From Monosporascus cannonballus (Eukaryota > Ascomycota > Sordariomycetes > Xylariales): 64,000 nt of DNA. A program made the position numbers and the translations under genes. The notes beneath the pieces are model-generated. The model did no database searches and had not been told where the DNA came from. It worked only from the letters and a program-made list of their open reading frames with translations. Shown here piece by piece: positions 45,663-60,220 of this stretch. Location of the stretch: assembly GCA_004154925.1 (NCBI GenBank), contig QJNS01000006.1, forward strand, positions 124,001 through 188,000. Direction: 5' to 3'. Every line of letters begins with the position of its first letter. Position 1 is the stretch's first letter.

Positions 45663-46087
45663 TGTTATGACCCAGCTAAGAGAGGGTTTCGGAAACGGTT
45701 ATTTGGTGACCGAAACAAGGCCTAAGTGGGTCGGAATTACGTAACATGGATCCGAAATGATTCAAGAGATTTAACGAGATTTATGCAATTATCCAGTATG
45801 GATCCGGAGTGATCCAAAGGATCTAACGGGATTTATGCAGTTATCCAGGATGAATCCGGAATGATCTAAAAGATTTAACGGGATTTAGGAAAGGATATAT
45901 ATAATTATTATTTCTATAATTTAAATAATACCAGTTTGTAATAATAATTCGTTATTTCAGGTACCCTTAATATTACAAGACGTAATACGATTATTTGAAT
46001 TTATTATTTAAATTCTTATAATATTTTTGCTAATATAAACTAGTACGACTAAAGTTTAATAATTAATTAAACCTTTAGTTTATTATA
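45663..46087 (+). repeat. 5' LTR of family B
   Basis: This 425-bp repeat starts TGTTATGACCCAGC and matches 52069-52493 along its length without net indels. The outer 190 bases keep more CpA and GC than the inner half, which is heavily converted: the end reads TAGTTTATTATA against TAGCTCGTCACA in the 3' copy. Confidence 0.93.
45747..45889 (+). repeat. Tandem 52-bp repeats inside the 5' LTR
   Basis: Units begin at 45747, 45799 and 45851, each starting TGgATCCG; the third unit is incomplete. The same array occurs in the 3' LTR at the same offset. Confidence 0.88.
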
Positions 46088-49000
46088 TATTGCGAACTTT
46101 TTTTTAGTAGTACTGTTAAATTTTGAATAATATTTAATACTGTTCAAATGTTAATTAGCGCTTAGGAAACCCTTATTTAGCAATTTTAGGTTCGAATTCG
46201 GGAATTAAAGAAAAAATTTTGATAAATTAGGGTTACGTTATTTACTTAAGCTTTTTTCGCCCGTATAAAGCTTAAGAAGCCGGAATTTTATAATTAAAAA
46301 GGTAATTTTTAAACTTTTTTAATTTAGGTACGAATTTACTTTCGTTTTTTAGACCTTAATAATTCAGCGGATAAAGTCCTAGTAATGGGAATATACTTAA
46401 CGAAAAATACGGTTGATTAGTTCGAACTTATTATAAGAAATTTTCTGGAAATAAAAAAATCGAATAAAGAAAATTTTATTAATAAGATTTTTTTATTTTA
46501 TATTAATTTCGAAGATAAATTACGTAATAATTTGGTAATCTAAATAAAAAACGATTTACAATTTAGCAATTTTTATAATTCCGATAAAAAGGATTTGTAT
46601 TTAAGTACGCCGTAACCTTTAAAAGTTTTGCGGCTAAGGCCGGATAAGAAAATAATACGGCCGATATATTTATCGATATGTTTTATAAAAAGTTAAAGTA
46701 TAATATTAAAAAATAAGATTATTTAAATTGAATAACTAGTTATCCTAAACCGGTATATTATAAAGATAATTAGGATTAATAATCGATAAATTGAAAAACG
46801 ATTAAAAAAAAAGAGATAATATGCCTTATAATTAGGGTATAACAAATTTAACCAAAGGAAAAAACGAAATGCGCCCTTTATTTCTTACGAAACGGTATTA
46901 GAACTTATAGAATTCGGCATTACTTACAGATAAGATTAAAGCCAGATTAAATATTTTAATTATAGCAAAATGGAATATAAGGTTTATAAATATAAAAAAC
47001 CTTAAAAATTACGATAAAATAACTGGGTACTTATACTAGAAAAATAATCTAAAAATAATTAAGAAAACGATAATAAAGTTATTAACATGATTTAAGCTAA
47101 GTATATATTAGATTTATAATCAAAAATTTAATAAAGATTATTACTATAAAAAATTTGACGCGAAATACGCGAAATTAGGAAATTAACTTAACGGATATCG
47201 CGAATATAATAAAAAATATTATAAAAATAATTATACGAATATTAAAATTGGATAAAGAAAATTTATTTCGAAATATCCGATCGATATAACAGAATATATG
47301 CTATATATTGTCGACGACGAGAATGCCTTAATTACGGAAAGTGGAAATAATATATTTACGAACGAATTACCCGTATGTATTATAAGAAATTCGACATTTT
47401 AAACCGTACCGGAAATAACATAAATAATAAGTAATAATATCGATATTTTCGAATTATAACTCTAAAAAATATCCAGTAACTAACCGAAACAAAAAAACTG
47501 GCCGGAAAAAAATAATACTTATAAAAAAACAGCTTTTATTATTTTAAATTATATAATTACCAGACGGAAAAGGAATTAAGTTAAGGTACGGTAAAAAACA
47601 TTATTAAAACGTTATTATGGATTTTTATTTTCAATTAGTATTTATTATCGATTCCCAGAAAAGGAAAATTATTAAACAGAAATATATTAATTTATAAAAT
47701 TTTTTAAAACGATAATTAAGATAACGTATAATAGGATACAGTTACAAATATGAAAAAATAATTTATTCGATAAAAAAGGAATTATAAAAAGATTAAGAGT
47801 AATTAATACGATTCGAAAAAACAATACGCCGGCAATAACGACAAATATAATAATTTAATGCGTTAAACGAAAAAAACCTAAGTAAGATTTAACGAATTCG
47901 AATAAAAGTTAAAAAAAATTATTTGTAAAAAAAGCCGCAAAATAACGAAATCCAGAAAAGTTTAAAGGAATTCCCGAAAACGGCTTTAAATACGATAATG
48001 GGAAACGTTAATAATCTTATTATTTTGGATATACAAATCGGAACGTATTAGTATACCGTAATAATAAATTATAGAACTTTAGGTGGAAATTATATTATAT
48101 TAAATATGATTAATAAGTTTAAAGTATTATAAAAATATAAGTTAGTACTTTATATAATAACGAATACCGAAAATTAAAAATTTACTTACGATAACAGAAA
48201 AATTATACGCAAAAATTCATTATTTTAAGATTTTTATTTAAGAACGATATCAAATAATTAATTTCGATATTGTTTTATTTGGGAATTACGATATAATTTT
48301 AGGATTACTATAAATACGTTAATACAAAATTTTAATTAATAGAAGGATTAGTTAAATAAGGTTTGTCTTATATTTTATTAACAGGTAAAAAAAAAGAAAT
48401 TAAAATCTTAATATTCGATCGATAATAGCAACGAATATAAATATAAAAATACGATAAAAACTTTATTATATAAAGGGATAAAATATAAAAACAAAACGAG
48501 TATTAAAGAAAAATACGACGTATCGTTTTTATTATTAAAGCGAAATTAAAGTAATTAAATAATAATTTAGAATAATAAAAACAATAGCTTCGAAAGTTAA
48601 AAAATCTAATTAATATATTACTATAATACTATAAATATAAATAACTTTTTAAAAAAGAATTTAATACGAAATTATTAGAATATAACGAATGGGATTATAA
48701 AATAGCTTTTAAGGAAAAACTTTCGACAAAATTTTACCTTATTTACAATTTTAGTAGAAACGAATTATGTATTTTTAGAAAATACCTGGAAAATCGGTTA
48801 TAAAAAGGGTCGATTTAATTTTTAAAGTTATTAATAGGATATTCGATATTTTTCGTATTAAAAAAGAACGGAAAATTATAATTTATCGTTAATTATTAAT
48901 AATTAAATGACGTTATTATTAAAAATCAAATATTATTATTTTTAATTACGGAAATAAGAGACCGGTTTTATGGAATTAAATAATTTATAATATTTGATTT

Positions 49001-52000
49001 TAAAAATAAATATAACTTTATTAAAATTAAAAAAGAATATAAATAGAAAATAAGTTTTAAAACGAAATACGGATTATTTAAGTATTTAGTTATATTAATG
49101 GGATTTACGAACGCGTTAATAATTTTTTAACGGATAATAAATTATGTATTACGAGAATGCCTTGATATTTTCGTCGTATCCTATTTCGACGATATTCTTA
49201 TTTTCTTAGAAATAGAAAAAATATACGTAAAATACGTTTATAAAGTTTTTTAAGCTTTATAAAATCTAAAGTTATTAATTAATATAAAAAAAAGTTAGTT
49301 TTATAAATAGGAAATGGAATATCTGGAATATATTATTATTCCGGGATATATTAAAATAGATTTTATGAAAATCGCTGTCGTTATAAAATGGCAAACGTTA
49401 ACGATAATTAAGAAGGTATAGGTATTTCTTGGATTCGCCAATTGTTATAGGAAATTTATTCGGAATTTTAATAGAATAATTATATCTTTAATAAATCTTA
49501 CGAAACAAAAGTTTAAATAAATGCCAAATACGGAAAAAATATTTTAGGATATTAAGGATGCGATTATTAGCGAATTAATATTAATTATATATAATGCAAA
49601 TTATTCCGTTAAGTTCAAAACCGATATTTCGGATTATGCGTTAAGCGTAATAATCGAATAACGAAATAATTAAAACAAATTGTACTTTATTGTATTTTTT
49701 TCGTATAAATTAAAAGGAGCCGATTTTAATTACGGTATTTTAAATAAGGAATTTATGGTTATTATTATGGTATTTTGCGAGTTCTGGTATTTCCTAAAAA
49801 GAAACTTGTATTAAGTTAAAGTTTATACGAATTATCAAAATTTTATCCGATTTATTACGACCAGAGAATTTATAGGATAATAATTAAAATACGTTAAAAA
49901 ATTGACGAACTTCGATTTCGTTATTATCTATAAAAAAAGCTTAGAAAATAATAGAATAAATACTTTAAGCAGGCGACTAAACCTTAAAAGAATTGGTTAA
50001 AATTAATTATATAATTTTCGATATTATTATAAAAGGATATTTACGTTTAAGATAAATTGCGATAATTCGAGTAATACTTCACGATATAGACCCGAAAATC
50101 CAGCAATATAACGATAATCTTCCAGAAAACCAAAACATAAACAAAATATAAGTTCCAAAAAATACTAGAAAAATGTAATATAAAAAATATATAAATATTA
50201 ATTATACAAATATCCGGGGATCTATAAATTTTAAAACGATTTTAACGCATATATTCCTTTTTTAAAATAAAATTAACGGTATAAAAAATTATACGGCAAT
50301 ACGATATTTGCGCTAAAACAAAGATTCGACGACATAAGCCATACGGAAAATTATAGCTATTATTAATTGCAAAATAACCATAATATTAAATTATATTCGA
50401 TTTTATTACTAAATTTCCTATATCAAAAGATCCAGTTATAAGAATATATTACGATAATATTTTCGTAATCATCGACCGATTTATAAAATTTTCTTAGTTT
50501 TTACCATATTACGAAAACACAGACGCCAAATAAATAGCATATATTTTTTTAAAAAATATTTTTAGCATATACGGATTATTAATAGAAATTATTTCAAATA
50601 AAGAATTAATATTTGTATCTAAATTTTGGCAAAACTTGATAGCATAAATTAATTTAAATCATAAGTTATTTAACGTATGTAAATTACAAATAAATAAATA
50701 AACGAAACGAATAAATTAAATTTTAAAAAAATATTTACAATATTATATTAATTACAATTAAAATAATTAGATTAAGCAATTATTAATTATAAAATTAACT
50801 TATAATACCAGTTATTATAAAAACATTAAGATAATATTAGCGAACGTAAACTTTGGTTTTATTTTAAAAGTTTATAAGAAAATACGAAACGAAGGCCTAA
50901 TTAATATTAAATTAATTTTTATATTAAAATAGTTACGGTAATTATATTAAAAAATAAAAACAAAACTAGAATTCGTACGAAATTAAATAAGTAAATATTA
51001 TAATTAAAAAAAGTTAAAGGGATTAATATTCAAAAAAGAGGAAATGGTTTTTTTCGTTATCAAAAATATTTAAACAAAAAAACTTAATAAAGAATTCGAT
51101 TTTAAATATATCGGCTTATACAAAATCGCCAAGAAAATCTTAAAAAATAATTATTAATTAGAACCTTTATTAAAAGTTAAATTTTATTTAATTTTTTACG
51201 TTTTTTTATTCGAATTAATAGCAGATATAATTAAGATATATACGGCTTAAAACGACGTAAAAGTAAAAGACGAATAAGCATATAAAGTGGAAAAGATATT
51301 TGACATACGAAAGCAAAACGGATTTACCAAATATTTGATTAAATAGAAAAAGTACCCGGATTTCGAAAACATTTAAAAACCCGCCAAAAACCTTATTAGC
51401 GCCTAACGCTTATTAAAGAATTTTTACTAACAATAACGGAATTACTAGAAATAATTACGTTTTAATCCATATTTGCGATAAAAGCGACGGAATAAAACTA
51501 TTTAAAAAGCGTAATACAAAGTTTATTTTCTAAACAACCGTATTTCGCCTTTAAACGATTAGCTTTTTTTATTTTTTCAATTCGTCCAAAGATTAAAAAC
51601 CCCGGTTAACCATTTTTATACCTTTTTTACGAAGAAAATCCTGCTAAATACGAAGGCGTTTTAAACGAAATAATATCTTATTTAAGCAATGGGATACGGT
51701 TAACAACTTTTAACGAATATTGCGAAAATATTGCCGGGTGAAAATTTTTTTAACTGCAAATATTTTATCTTTTTGTTAATATTATTTAAAAAAAAAATAC
51801 CGGAATTATTATAAAAGCGTTTTTTAAGATGTATTAATAATAACGCATTATACTATCCGAAATGGTACAGGAGTTACCAATACGAAAATAAGATATATAA
51901 AGTATAATTTCAAAATCAGAATTAAAAATGAAAAAAACTAAAATTTTACATTTTTCTTTTTAGTTAATACGTTTACAACTTTTAATAACGCAGCCGGATA

Positions 52001-52068
52001 TGGTTATAAATAAATAAGGCATTTACCGAAAAAATCTTAAAGGCAAAATTTGGGGAAAAAGAAGATCG

Positions 52069-52493
52069 TATTATAACCCAGCCAAAGGAAGGTCCCGGAA
52101 ACGGTTATTTAGTAACTGAAATAAGGCCTATATAAGTCGGAATTACGTAATACAGATCTAAAGTAATCCAAGGGATCCAACGGGATCCATGCAGTTATCC
52201 AGTATGGATCCGGAATAATCCAAGAGATTTAACGGAATTTATACAGCTATCCAGTATAAATTCGAAATAATCCAAAAGATTTAACGAGATCCAGGAAAGG
52301 ATATATATGATTATTATTTCCATAATTTAAATAATACCAGCTTGCAATAACAATTCGTTACCCAAAGCACTCTTGGTATTACGAAACGTAACACGATTAC
52401 TTATATTTATTGCTCAGATTCCCACTATACTCCTGCCAACATAAACCAGTACGACTAAGATTTAATAGTTAGTTAAATCTCTAGCTCGTCACA
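52069..52493 (+). repeat. 3' LTR of family B
   Basis: This 425-bp repeat is the partner of 45663-46087. Its first dinucleotide is TA instead of TG and it ends CTCGTCACA. Its outer end is less RIP-mutated than the matching end of the 5' LTR. Confidence 0.93.
52153..52295 (+). repeat. Tandem 52-bp repeats inside the 3' LTR
   Basis: Units begin at 52153, 52205 and 52257, with the same period and offset as in the 5' LTR. Confidence 0.85.
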
Positions 52494-52984
52494 TAATCGA
52501 GTCGAAGACACAAGCGAGTTGAGCAGATAGAAATCACGTGTTATCTACTTTATTTTTAAATTTATAAACTTATAAAGTCTTTTTAGTTTTTTCATACTTT
52601 ATACAACGTTCTATTAGTATTTTATATAATCGTATTAAAATTGAAAAAATTACTTTCAATATACCTAAATATTTAATATATTATAAATATATTTAACTCT
52701 TATATTCGACCCACTCTTATTATATTATTCCAAATTAAACCTTTTAAAATAGTGACATATATATATATAATATAACATTTAAAACTAGTTCACAAATATG
52801 GTAATAAATTTTATATATAATTTAAAAAGTTATATAAATATTATAAATACAATTTATAAAGCGATAAAATATAAATACCTTTACTTTAAGCTCTTAAATT
52901 AATATACAACTTTATATATATATATATATTATCTAAGATCTAGTTTATTTAATTGTATTAAACTTTATTCAGATTTCGTAAAGT
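52494..52984. other. AT-rich spacer between family B and family C
   Basis: A short less mutated patch (52494-52550) follows the LTR, then strongly AT-rich sequence with a (TA)n run near 52915-52930. No coding relic was recognised. Confidence 0.5.
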
Positions 52985-53143
52985 TATTATTACGGTACTA
53001 GCAAAGCGGCTTATTTAAGCCGTCGTTTCGCTATATGTATGCAAACATTATGCGTTTGTTAAATAGCTCTTTTTTTTCTTGTATAATAACAGAATATCTT
53101 CTAGAAATCCAAGAGACGTATAATATCGTTATAGTTTGTTACA
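52985..53143 (+). repeat. Left LTR of family C
   Basis: This repeat of about 159 bp shares with 60221-60381 the segments CTTATTTAAGCCG, CGTTTCGCTATATGTA and AGAAATCCAAGA in the same order. Differences are mostly C/T and G/A. The right boundary is approximate. Confidence 0.75.
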
Positions 53144-56100
53144 CCTTTAAACATAAATTTTATAGCAGTTTATATAACCTTGTTATAATATCTTTTACGC
53201 TGCGCTCTGGGTCCGCCGTTATTACGTCGTTATTTCGCCATAATATCTCTAGATTTCCCGATCCCTAAAAAAAATATAATACGGGCATTAATACGCCTGT
53301 CTTTAAACATAAATAAAGTGATAACGTAATGCTACTTTTTCGACTTATAAACTCCAGGGTATTTTTTTTACGAATTTCATTATTTAGCTGCCGTTATAAT
53401 ACGGCTTATTTATGACTTTACGATATTAAAGCGTTTTTTCAAAAAATATAAATACTTTTAGAAAATATTTAAAAATGTTTTTCCAAATTTTGAAAAAACT
53501 TATGAACGTTTGGAATATAAAAATACTTAAATTAAACGATTTATGAACGTAAAATAATCGATACGAAAAATTAAATAATTATTATACAAAAACTATTAAT
53601 TTTATAATTATTTAATTACTGCGAATTAAGCGATCGCCGAACGAAACCGGTTTCGTAAACGTTTCGTAATTACAAAATAGTCGTTATAACGAATGAAATA
53701 ATTTGCCTTTAAAAATTTTCATTTACAGAAATACCTAACCACCGTAAAAGGGTCGTTATAACGAATTACGGCTATAAAAATATATTAATATCGTTCGTTA
53801 ACATTTTATTTGGACTAATTTTATAATCTAGCGTTATATACCTTTTAACTAACTTATAATATACCTTTTTCGAGATAGCGGATAATTACCGTTTTTGTAC
53901 TTTTAAGCCGTTTATATTTAAAAACAACGTTAAGGATCAGATAATGTACTAGAAAAAATATATTAATTAATATTCTGTAATACGCGTAAAACTTGTGATT
54001 AATCGAAGCATTTATTTCTTTAGTTATATACCATATTATATATATAACTTGACGATTTTAGGGTAATATTTCTTCCCATATATATAATAAAATCGATAAT
54101 ATAATAATATAACTTATAAATGCCGAGATATATTTATAAAGATAGTAAGATATAAACATTATATTTTTATTTTTAAATTATGTTTATATTACTGTTAATA
54201 AATTAACCCAGGCTTATAAGGACTTTTAATTTCTGGAATAAAGTTTAATAACATTTGCCGACTTTATCGGTAGCTTTATACGCCTAGCCTATTAAAGCCG
54301 ATAACCGCCAGCCTTATACGTTATCGTATTATAATAGAAAATTAACGGGGTAGTTTAGAAAATTTTCGTTTTATAAGTACAGCGCCTTGCTTTCGAAAAC
54401 GATCAAAAATAAATACGGCTTTTTAAAAACCTTTTTAATAATATAACAAATCGAATTTTTTGCAAGCGTATAACCAAAAGCTAAACCGCCAGTGGAACAG
54501 TACTGTAACGTTCGCCGAACGTTTCAGCGCTTCCCGGACCCGAACGTTTACAGCTAGATGCGATAATAATCAGAGCTACCGAGTCTTACGTCCTTTTAAT
54601 CGAAAAAGAAAAATAACGTTAAAGTAAGTTGAACGCTTGTATATATTATAAAAAAAAAGATATTACTTTTTTATATACCTTAATCGGCGTCTATAAACTT
54701 ATAATAATTAACGTAATATTTATAACGCCGTAACGAAATATTAATACGGCGTAATAAAAAACATATAATTTTTAAGATAAGTTGTAATTAAAAATGTTTA
54801 TGACGTTATTAAAATAATAATAAATTAAACTTATATATACGTTAAATAAGTTCTAATATATTTTTTTTCTTTTCGTTTTACTTGTAATTTAATGACGATA
54901 CGCTATTACCGATACGGTTTATAGTAAATTACAGATATTCGCCTATAAGATTTATTAATAATAATTTCGTATATTAAAATAATAATTTTTATTACTGAAC
55001 TTTTCAGCTTTAGTAATTTAAATTAACAATTAAAACTATAACCGATTCGGTTATAACGGCCTATATAATACGATTCCGTATAAGTTCCGTTACGAAAAAT
55101 TTTATCTTTTATTTATAGCTCTTAAACTGTTCTAATATTATTTTCGGATTACCTTAGTTTTAAAAGTATAATTCGTCGATCGATTAAACGACGAGAATAA
55201 TACGCATAAATAACGAAACGGTATTGGAATTCTTAGTTTTTCCGTTTTCAGCAGAATTACCCCTTACTCCTTTAATCTTTTTGCTTTGCTTTAACGTCGT
55301 ATCCGTAACGATACGTTTATTTCGCGTTATTAATTTCCTAACATTTTGTCGTATAAAAAACGTAATAATAAATTCCATATTTTTAGCCATTTTTTTCGTT
55401 TTTACAAAGATATTACGCAAAATCGTTATCTTATTTTTCCAGCTGTTATTTACAAACGAAACGGCGTTATTAACGCTTATCGCGGTTTTATAAAATATTT
55501 TTATTTAAAACAATAATATCGATTCGAATATTATTCTCCTTAAATTACGGGCTTTTTATAATTAAATAATCGAAAAGCTTTAATTACGTGGCGTAATCGA
55601 AAAAAATATACAAAAATACCTCGAAGGCATATTACGGCAATAATAGTCGAGATTTTAAAAAATCTATTACCTAAATACTATAATTTAACAAAAACGTTCA
55701 TTTTTTATAACGCCAACTCCTTATCACCGTAATAACCTTTCGACTATAAAATCGAACTGCTTTTAAGCTAAACGTTACAGTATAATTACGTAAGGATTAT
55801 ATCTCTTTACAAATTATTAGCGATATAGAAATATATCGATAGTTACCTAAAAAGAAGTTTTATTCGCCTTAATAAATTTTCAATAATAACTCTTATTTTG
55901 TTCGTATAGAAGCCGAAAAATAAGATACATATTTACGTTAATTACTGCGGTCTTAATAACGTTATAATAAAAAAACCGTTAATTTATTTCCTTAATCTAG
56001 AAAATCTTAAACGCTTTTTATTCGGCGCGGATATTTACGAAGTTCGATATCGTTATAGTTTTTAATCGTTTACGTATCGCTTTTAAAAACGAATAAAAAA

Positions 56101-59100
56101 TAATTCTTATAACTTGATTCGGGTTATTCGAATATCTTATTATAAATTCCGACATGATAAATATTTCGAATTCGTTTTAATATTATATTAATTATACGTT
56201 ATTTAACTTTTTAAATAAATATTTTATAACATACCTTAACAATATCTTAATTTATAATAAAAATAAAAAAATATAAAGATTGTATATATAAAATAATCCA
56301 TTATTTTGTGAACGCAAAATTAATAATAAATATTCGAAAATATAAATTTAACGTAACAAAAATATATTACTTAGGCCTAATTATTTTTATCGACGATATT
56401 ATTATAAACCTTAAAAAGGTTAAAATTATTTAGCGATAAGAGATTTCGGAATATTGTGAAAATTATAACATATTTTTTGTTTCGCTAATATTTATTAGTA
56501 ATTTATAAAAAGGTTTTTATTAGTCTCAAAACTTTTAAGTGCCTGAATAAATAAAGTAAAATAAATAAGCTTTTTAACAAAAAACGCCGTAATGGCCTTT
56601 TAACGCTTCAAAAACTTTTTTTACGGTATCTATTTTATTATATTACGATTTTCGACGCTGTATAATTTTAAAAATCAATATTTCTAATTAAGCGTCGAGA
56701 AAAATATTTTCGCAATATAATATATTAAACGTCTTACGGTTTATCACTTTATTTAATAAAATGAAACTTAACAAATTATAATTATAAGATGTACGATAAA
56801 AAATTATAAATTATTGTTAAAGTTTTCGAAAATAGTACATAAAATTATAAAAAGCTGAAAAACTCGTATAACTTATTATTAATTATAAAAAGTCCTAATA
56901 TTTCGTTATTATAAAACTCATAAATTAATGCTCAATATATTTATTAGAATTTCTTAGCCATTTTCGGTTTTTAATAATTTATAAACCGGAAAAAAAATAC
57001 GGTTCCGGACGCGCTATTATACTAGTTCAGCGTTTAATTTAAGGACCGTTATATTACTATTAACGATAAGATAATATACCGGTATCAAATAATATTCCTA
57101 TCCGAACGATAAAAAGTCTCTTTTAAGGTATACGTTATGGACGTTAGCTAGCCGATAAACGTATTAATCGATAATACCTATAAGTCGTTTATATTAACTA
57201 GTGATATTTTGGCGGCGTTGGTAAACCCAGCTTGCAAATAGTTTAAACTAAATATTTATAAAGCGCTTAAAGTTACGAAAATCGATTATAAGGCGGTAAA
57301 AGAGCATATTTATATTAAAAAGTAAATTATTTATACTTAATAATAAAGTTTTAAAATTATAAATACTATATCGTAACCATAATAAAACGCCTATAAGTTA
57401 TTCGAAATATTTAAGATATATAATTTATTAAGACAAAATTATTATTAGTTACGCCTATTACGGGATATAATTATATTCGTATAAGGTTACTACTTTTGCC
57501 GCCGTATTAAGGCGTCCAATTCTTCGCCGACGAGCTTTTTCGACCTTTTATCTATTTCGTTCCGCTTATAAAACGATATTTCTGTAAATTACGTCGGTTT
57601 TCTTTTTTTTTTTAAAAAAATTCGAATATATTTATTAAAATGCGTTATTTAGTTATCGTTATAGATATATTCGTAATTACCTTAGCTAACATTTTTCTTT
57701 TCGATATATACTGCCTATACGGCACTCCAGTTATAATTATATCGAACCGCGTCACATAATTTATCTTAACGTTTTAAAAAACATTAAGTTAATATTTAAA
57801 TGTTATATTTTGCGGTTTAACAGATTATTATCTTCAAACCAATGATTAAATAAATAAAATTTCCCTAATCAAATTTGCTAATAATAATTACGTATCGGAA
57901 ATTACTAATGTTTCGTCGTTCTTTATTAATTATGGTTTTTATCTTATTATAAATACGAAACTATAATAGCCCTCCGAAACTCCCAAAACACCTCCAAAAC
58001 AAAAAAGATATACTAAAACAATAAATTATCCGAATAAATTAAAATAATCTTTAAAAAAAATTAAAATATTGATAACGAAAATATAAAACCGATATGCAAA
58101 ATAGATTAATTAACACCGCAACAACACCGATACGTTTATAAAACAAACGAATCTAGGCTAATATATATTATATAAAATCAAAATGGCGTAATAATAATTT
58201 CATAATAAATAAATAAGCTTTTTTTACTATTATTAAAGTATATCTTTACGCCATAACCATAAAGCTGTCGGTATAATATAAATTAATTTCAATTTTTTAT
58301 ATTTCTTTAATCCAATATTATAAACTAAACTTTCTAGGACAAAAGGTAATAAACGAAAAATAAAATATTCGAACGGAAAATATTATCGTTACAAATACGA
58401 ACAATATGGAAAACGTCGAATAATATTTTATAAAAATCCTAGGCTTCAAAAATATTAAATATAACTTTTAGTACAAAATTAAATAGCCGCAACCATACCG
58501 CCTTATTTAAGAAGGGCTACAAATCTTAAGAAATACGATATAAATATAATCGAATTTTATAAAAATAATTTTAACAAACCTGGGCCACCTAATTAATACT
58601 AGGCATTATCAAAATAATAACGGAAAACAACGTAAAACGTATGTAAAAAAATATTTTATTAAGCCGATGTTATAATAATATTATAATAATTATCATATTA
58701 TATTAAAATTAACAAAAATAAGCATTAATTTTATTAACGCTATAAATAATCGAAATACAAAAACCGGCGGCTAAATAACGGCGGATTACTATAACAATTA
58801 CGTAATAACAATAAGTTTAACCCTAAAAAAACACGGTATCACGATAATAACGTAATAATTAAAAATCGTTAAATATAAAAGGAACGTTATAATATCAATA
58901 TTTATTTAGCCGGAACTTAAAATTGTAATAATAATAATATATATTTTATTACCGAAGGCGTATTTGGTTAACGTTTATAATTAGTACTTTTTAATATTAG
59001 CGACCAAATAATATTCGATTATTTTTTTATAAATAATAATTTAAATATTATCTTATTATCGCAAAGTTAATATTACGTTTTTATAAAATATATATTTCGA

Positions 59101-60220
59101 TATATTTACGGCGTTACTTATGAAATAGGGGTTATAAATTAATATAAAAGCTTATCGGGCGGCAACTTATATAAAATAATCGATTTTGCATTTTTATAAA
59201 TAATATTAAAGGCGTAATTATAATTAGGGGATAATATTAATTTTTTTTTCGCGTTCGTCGTACTAAATACAGTACGGTAAATTTTTTCGGCCGTTTTAAA
59301 GGCGATTCAAAGTCGAAATATTATTCGGTAAAAGTTTCGACGAAAATCGTCAGAATATGCGTACGTCTCGTCGTCGTCGTCGTCGAAAATCGGCTCGTTA
59401 TTATCGTCGCGGTCGACGTCGAAATAAAAATTCACCTAATAAAAAAAGGTATCCAAGTTCAGGTAATCGCTTTGGACGTTGTTTTGCCGGTTATATATCG
59501 AAAAATCAACATAATAACAATATTATATAAATATAAAGTTAATATTATAATACGTATAACTTAGTAATTAATATTTTTTTAGCACTTAATACAAAAATAT
59601 GCATTTTGCCGTTACGGCGAATATAAAACGGTAACGAAAAAGGGTATTTTTTTAATATTAAGATTATAATTAAAAGAAACATATTTAAAATAAATTATAT
59701 ATAATTATTTTGCGTACAGAGGCGTTACGTAAATCATATAAAATCGGAAAAATGTCGTAAGGGCAATAAAAAACGTTATAAAATAGAAATAAAAAGGCGT
59801 CATAAAGATAAGAAAGAAATAGAGAAAAAAAGATACGACAGTGTTATAATATTAATAATGCGGTGGTCATAAAGAAAAAAAGAAAAAGAAATAAAAGTTA
59901 GAGGAAAACCTGGTATTTATATCGCAAAAACAATAAAAGCGGGAATGCGGCAAAATCTAGTCGGGCTAACAACATCTTGTATGACGATATTACTATTTTC
60001 GTATCAGAACTAGCGTTATATATTTTCTGTACGATACCCCGCTATTCGGTTACTGCTAAGGCCTTACTTCGGCTATACCGCGCGTATGCTATACCAACGC
60101 CACGACGCTTTGCGACACCTAATACGCCACTAGTTAGCTAAGGTTTAAATTCGAAAAAAGCATTTATATTTTTCACTTCTTCATTTATATAATTAAGGAT
60201 AATTACTTTTAAAAAAGGGC

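Larger units (their letters stand above)
45663..52493 (+). mobile_element. Complete, RIP-degraded Ty3/Gypsy chromodomain element (family B)
   Basis: This 6831-bp element is bounded by two 425-bp LTRs. The plus-strand translation, full of stops and frame changes, gives a gag-like region (about 46.4-47.9 kb) and an aspartic-protease-like segment (about 48.0-48.3 kb). Reverse transcriptase follows with the YFDD catalytic box at 49182-49193 (usual YLDD). RNase H (about 49.6-50.0 kb), integrase (about 50.2-50.9 kb) and a chromodomain (about 51.29-51.42 kb) come next. A purine-rich tract (TTGGGGAAAAAGAAGA) lies just before the 3' LTR. Remaining C is mostly in CpG. No target-site duplication is evident. 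All proteins are inactivated. The chromodomain fits targeting to existing heterochromatin. Confidence 0.93.

Noticed and set aside
55184..55493. Open frames of about 80-90 codons on both strands inside the family C element
   Set aside because: They overlap each other, are low-complexity (Phe/Leu/Ile-rich on one strand, Lys/Asn-rich on the other) and lie in RIP-mutated DNA, where AT-rich frames open by chance.
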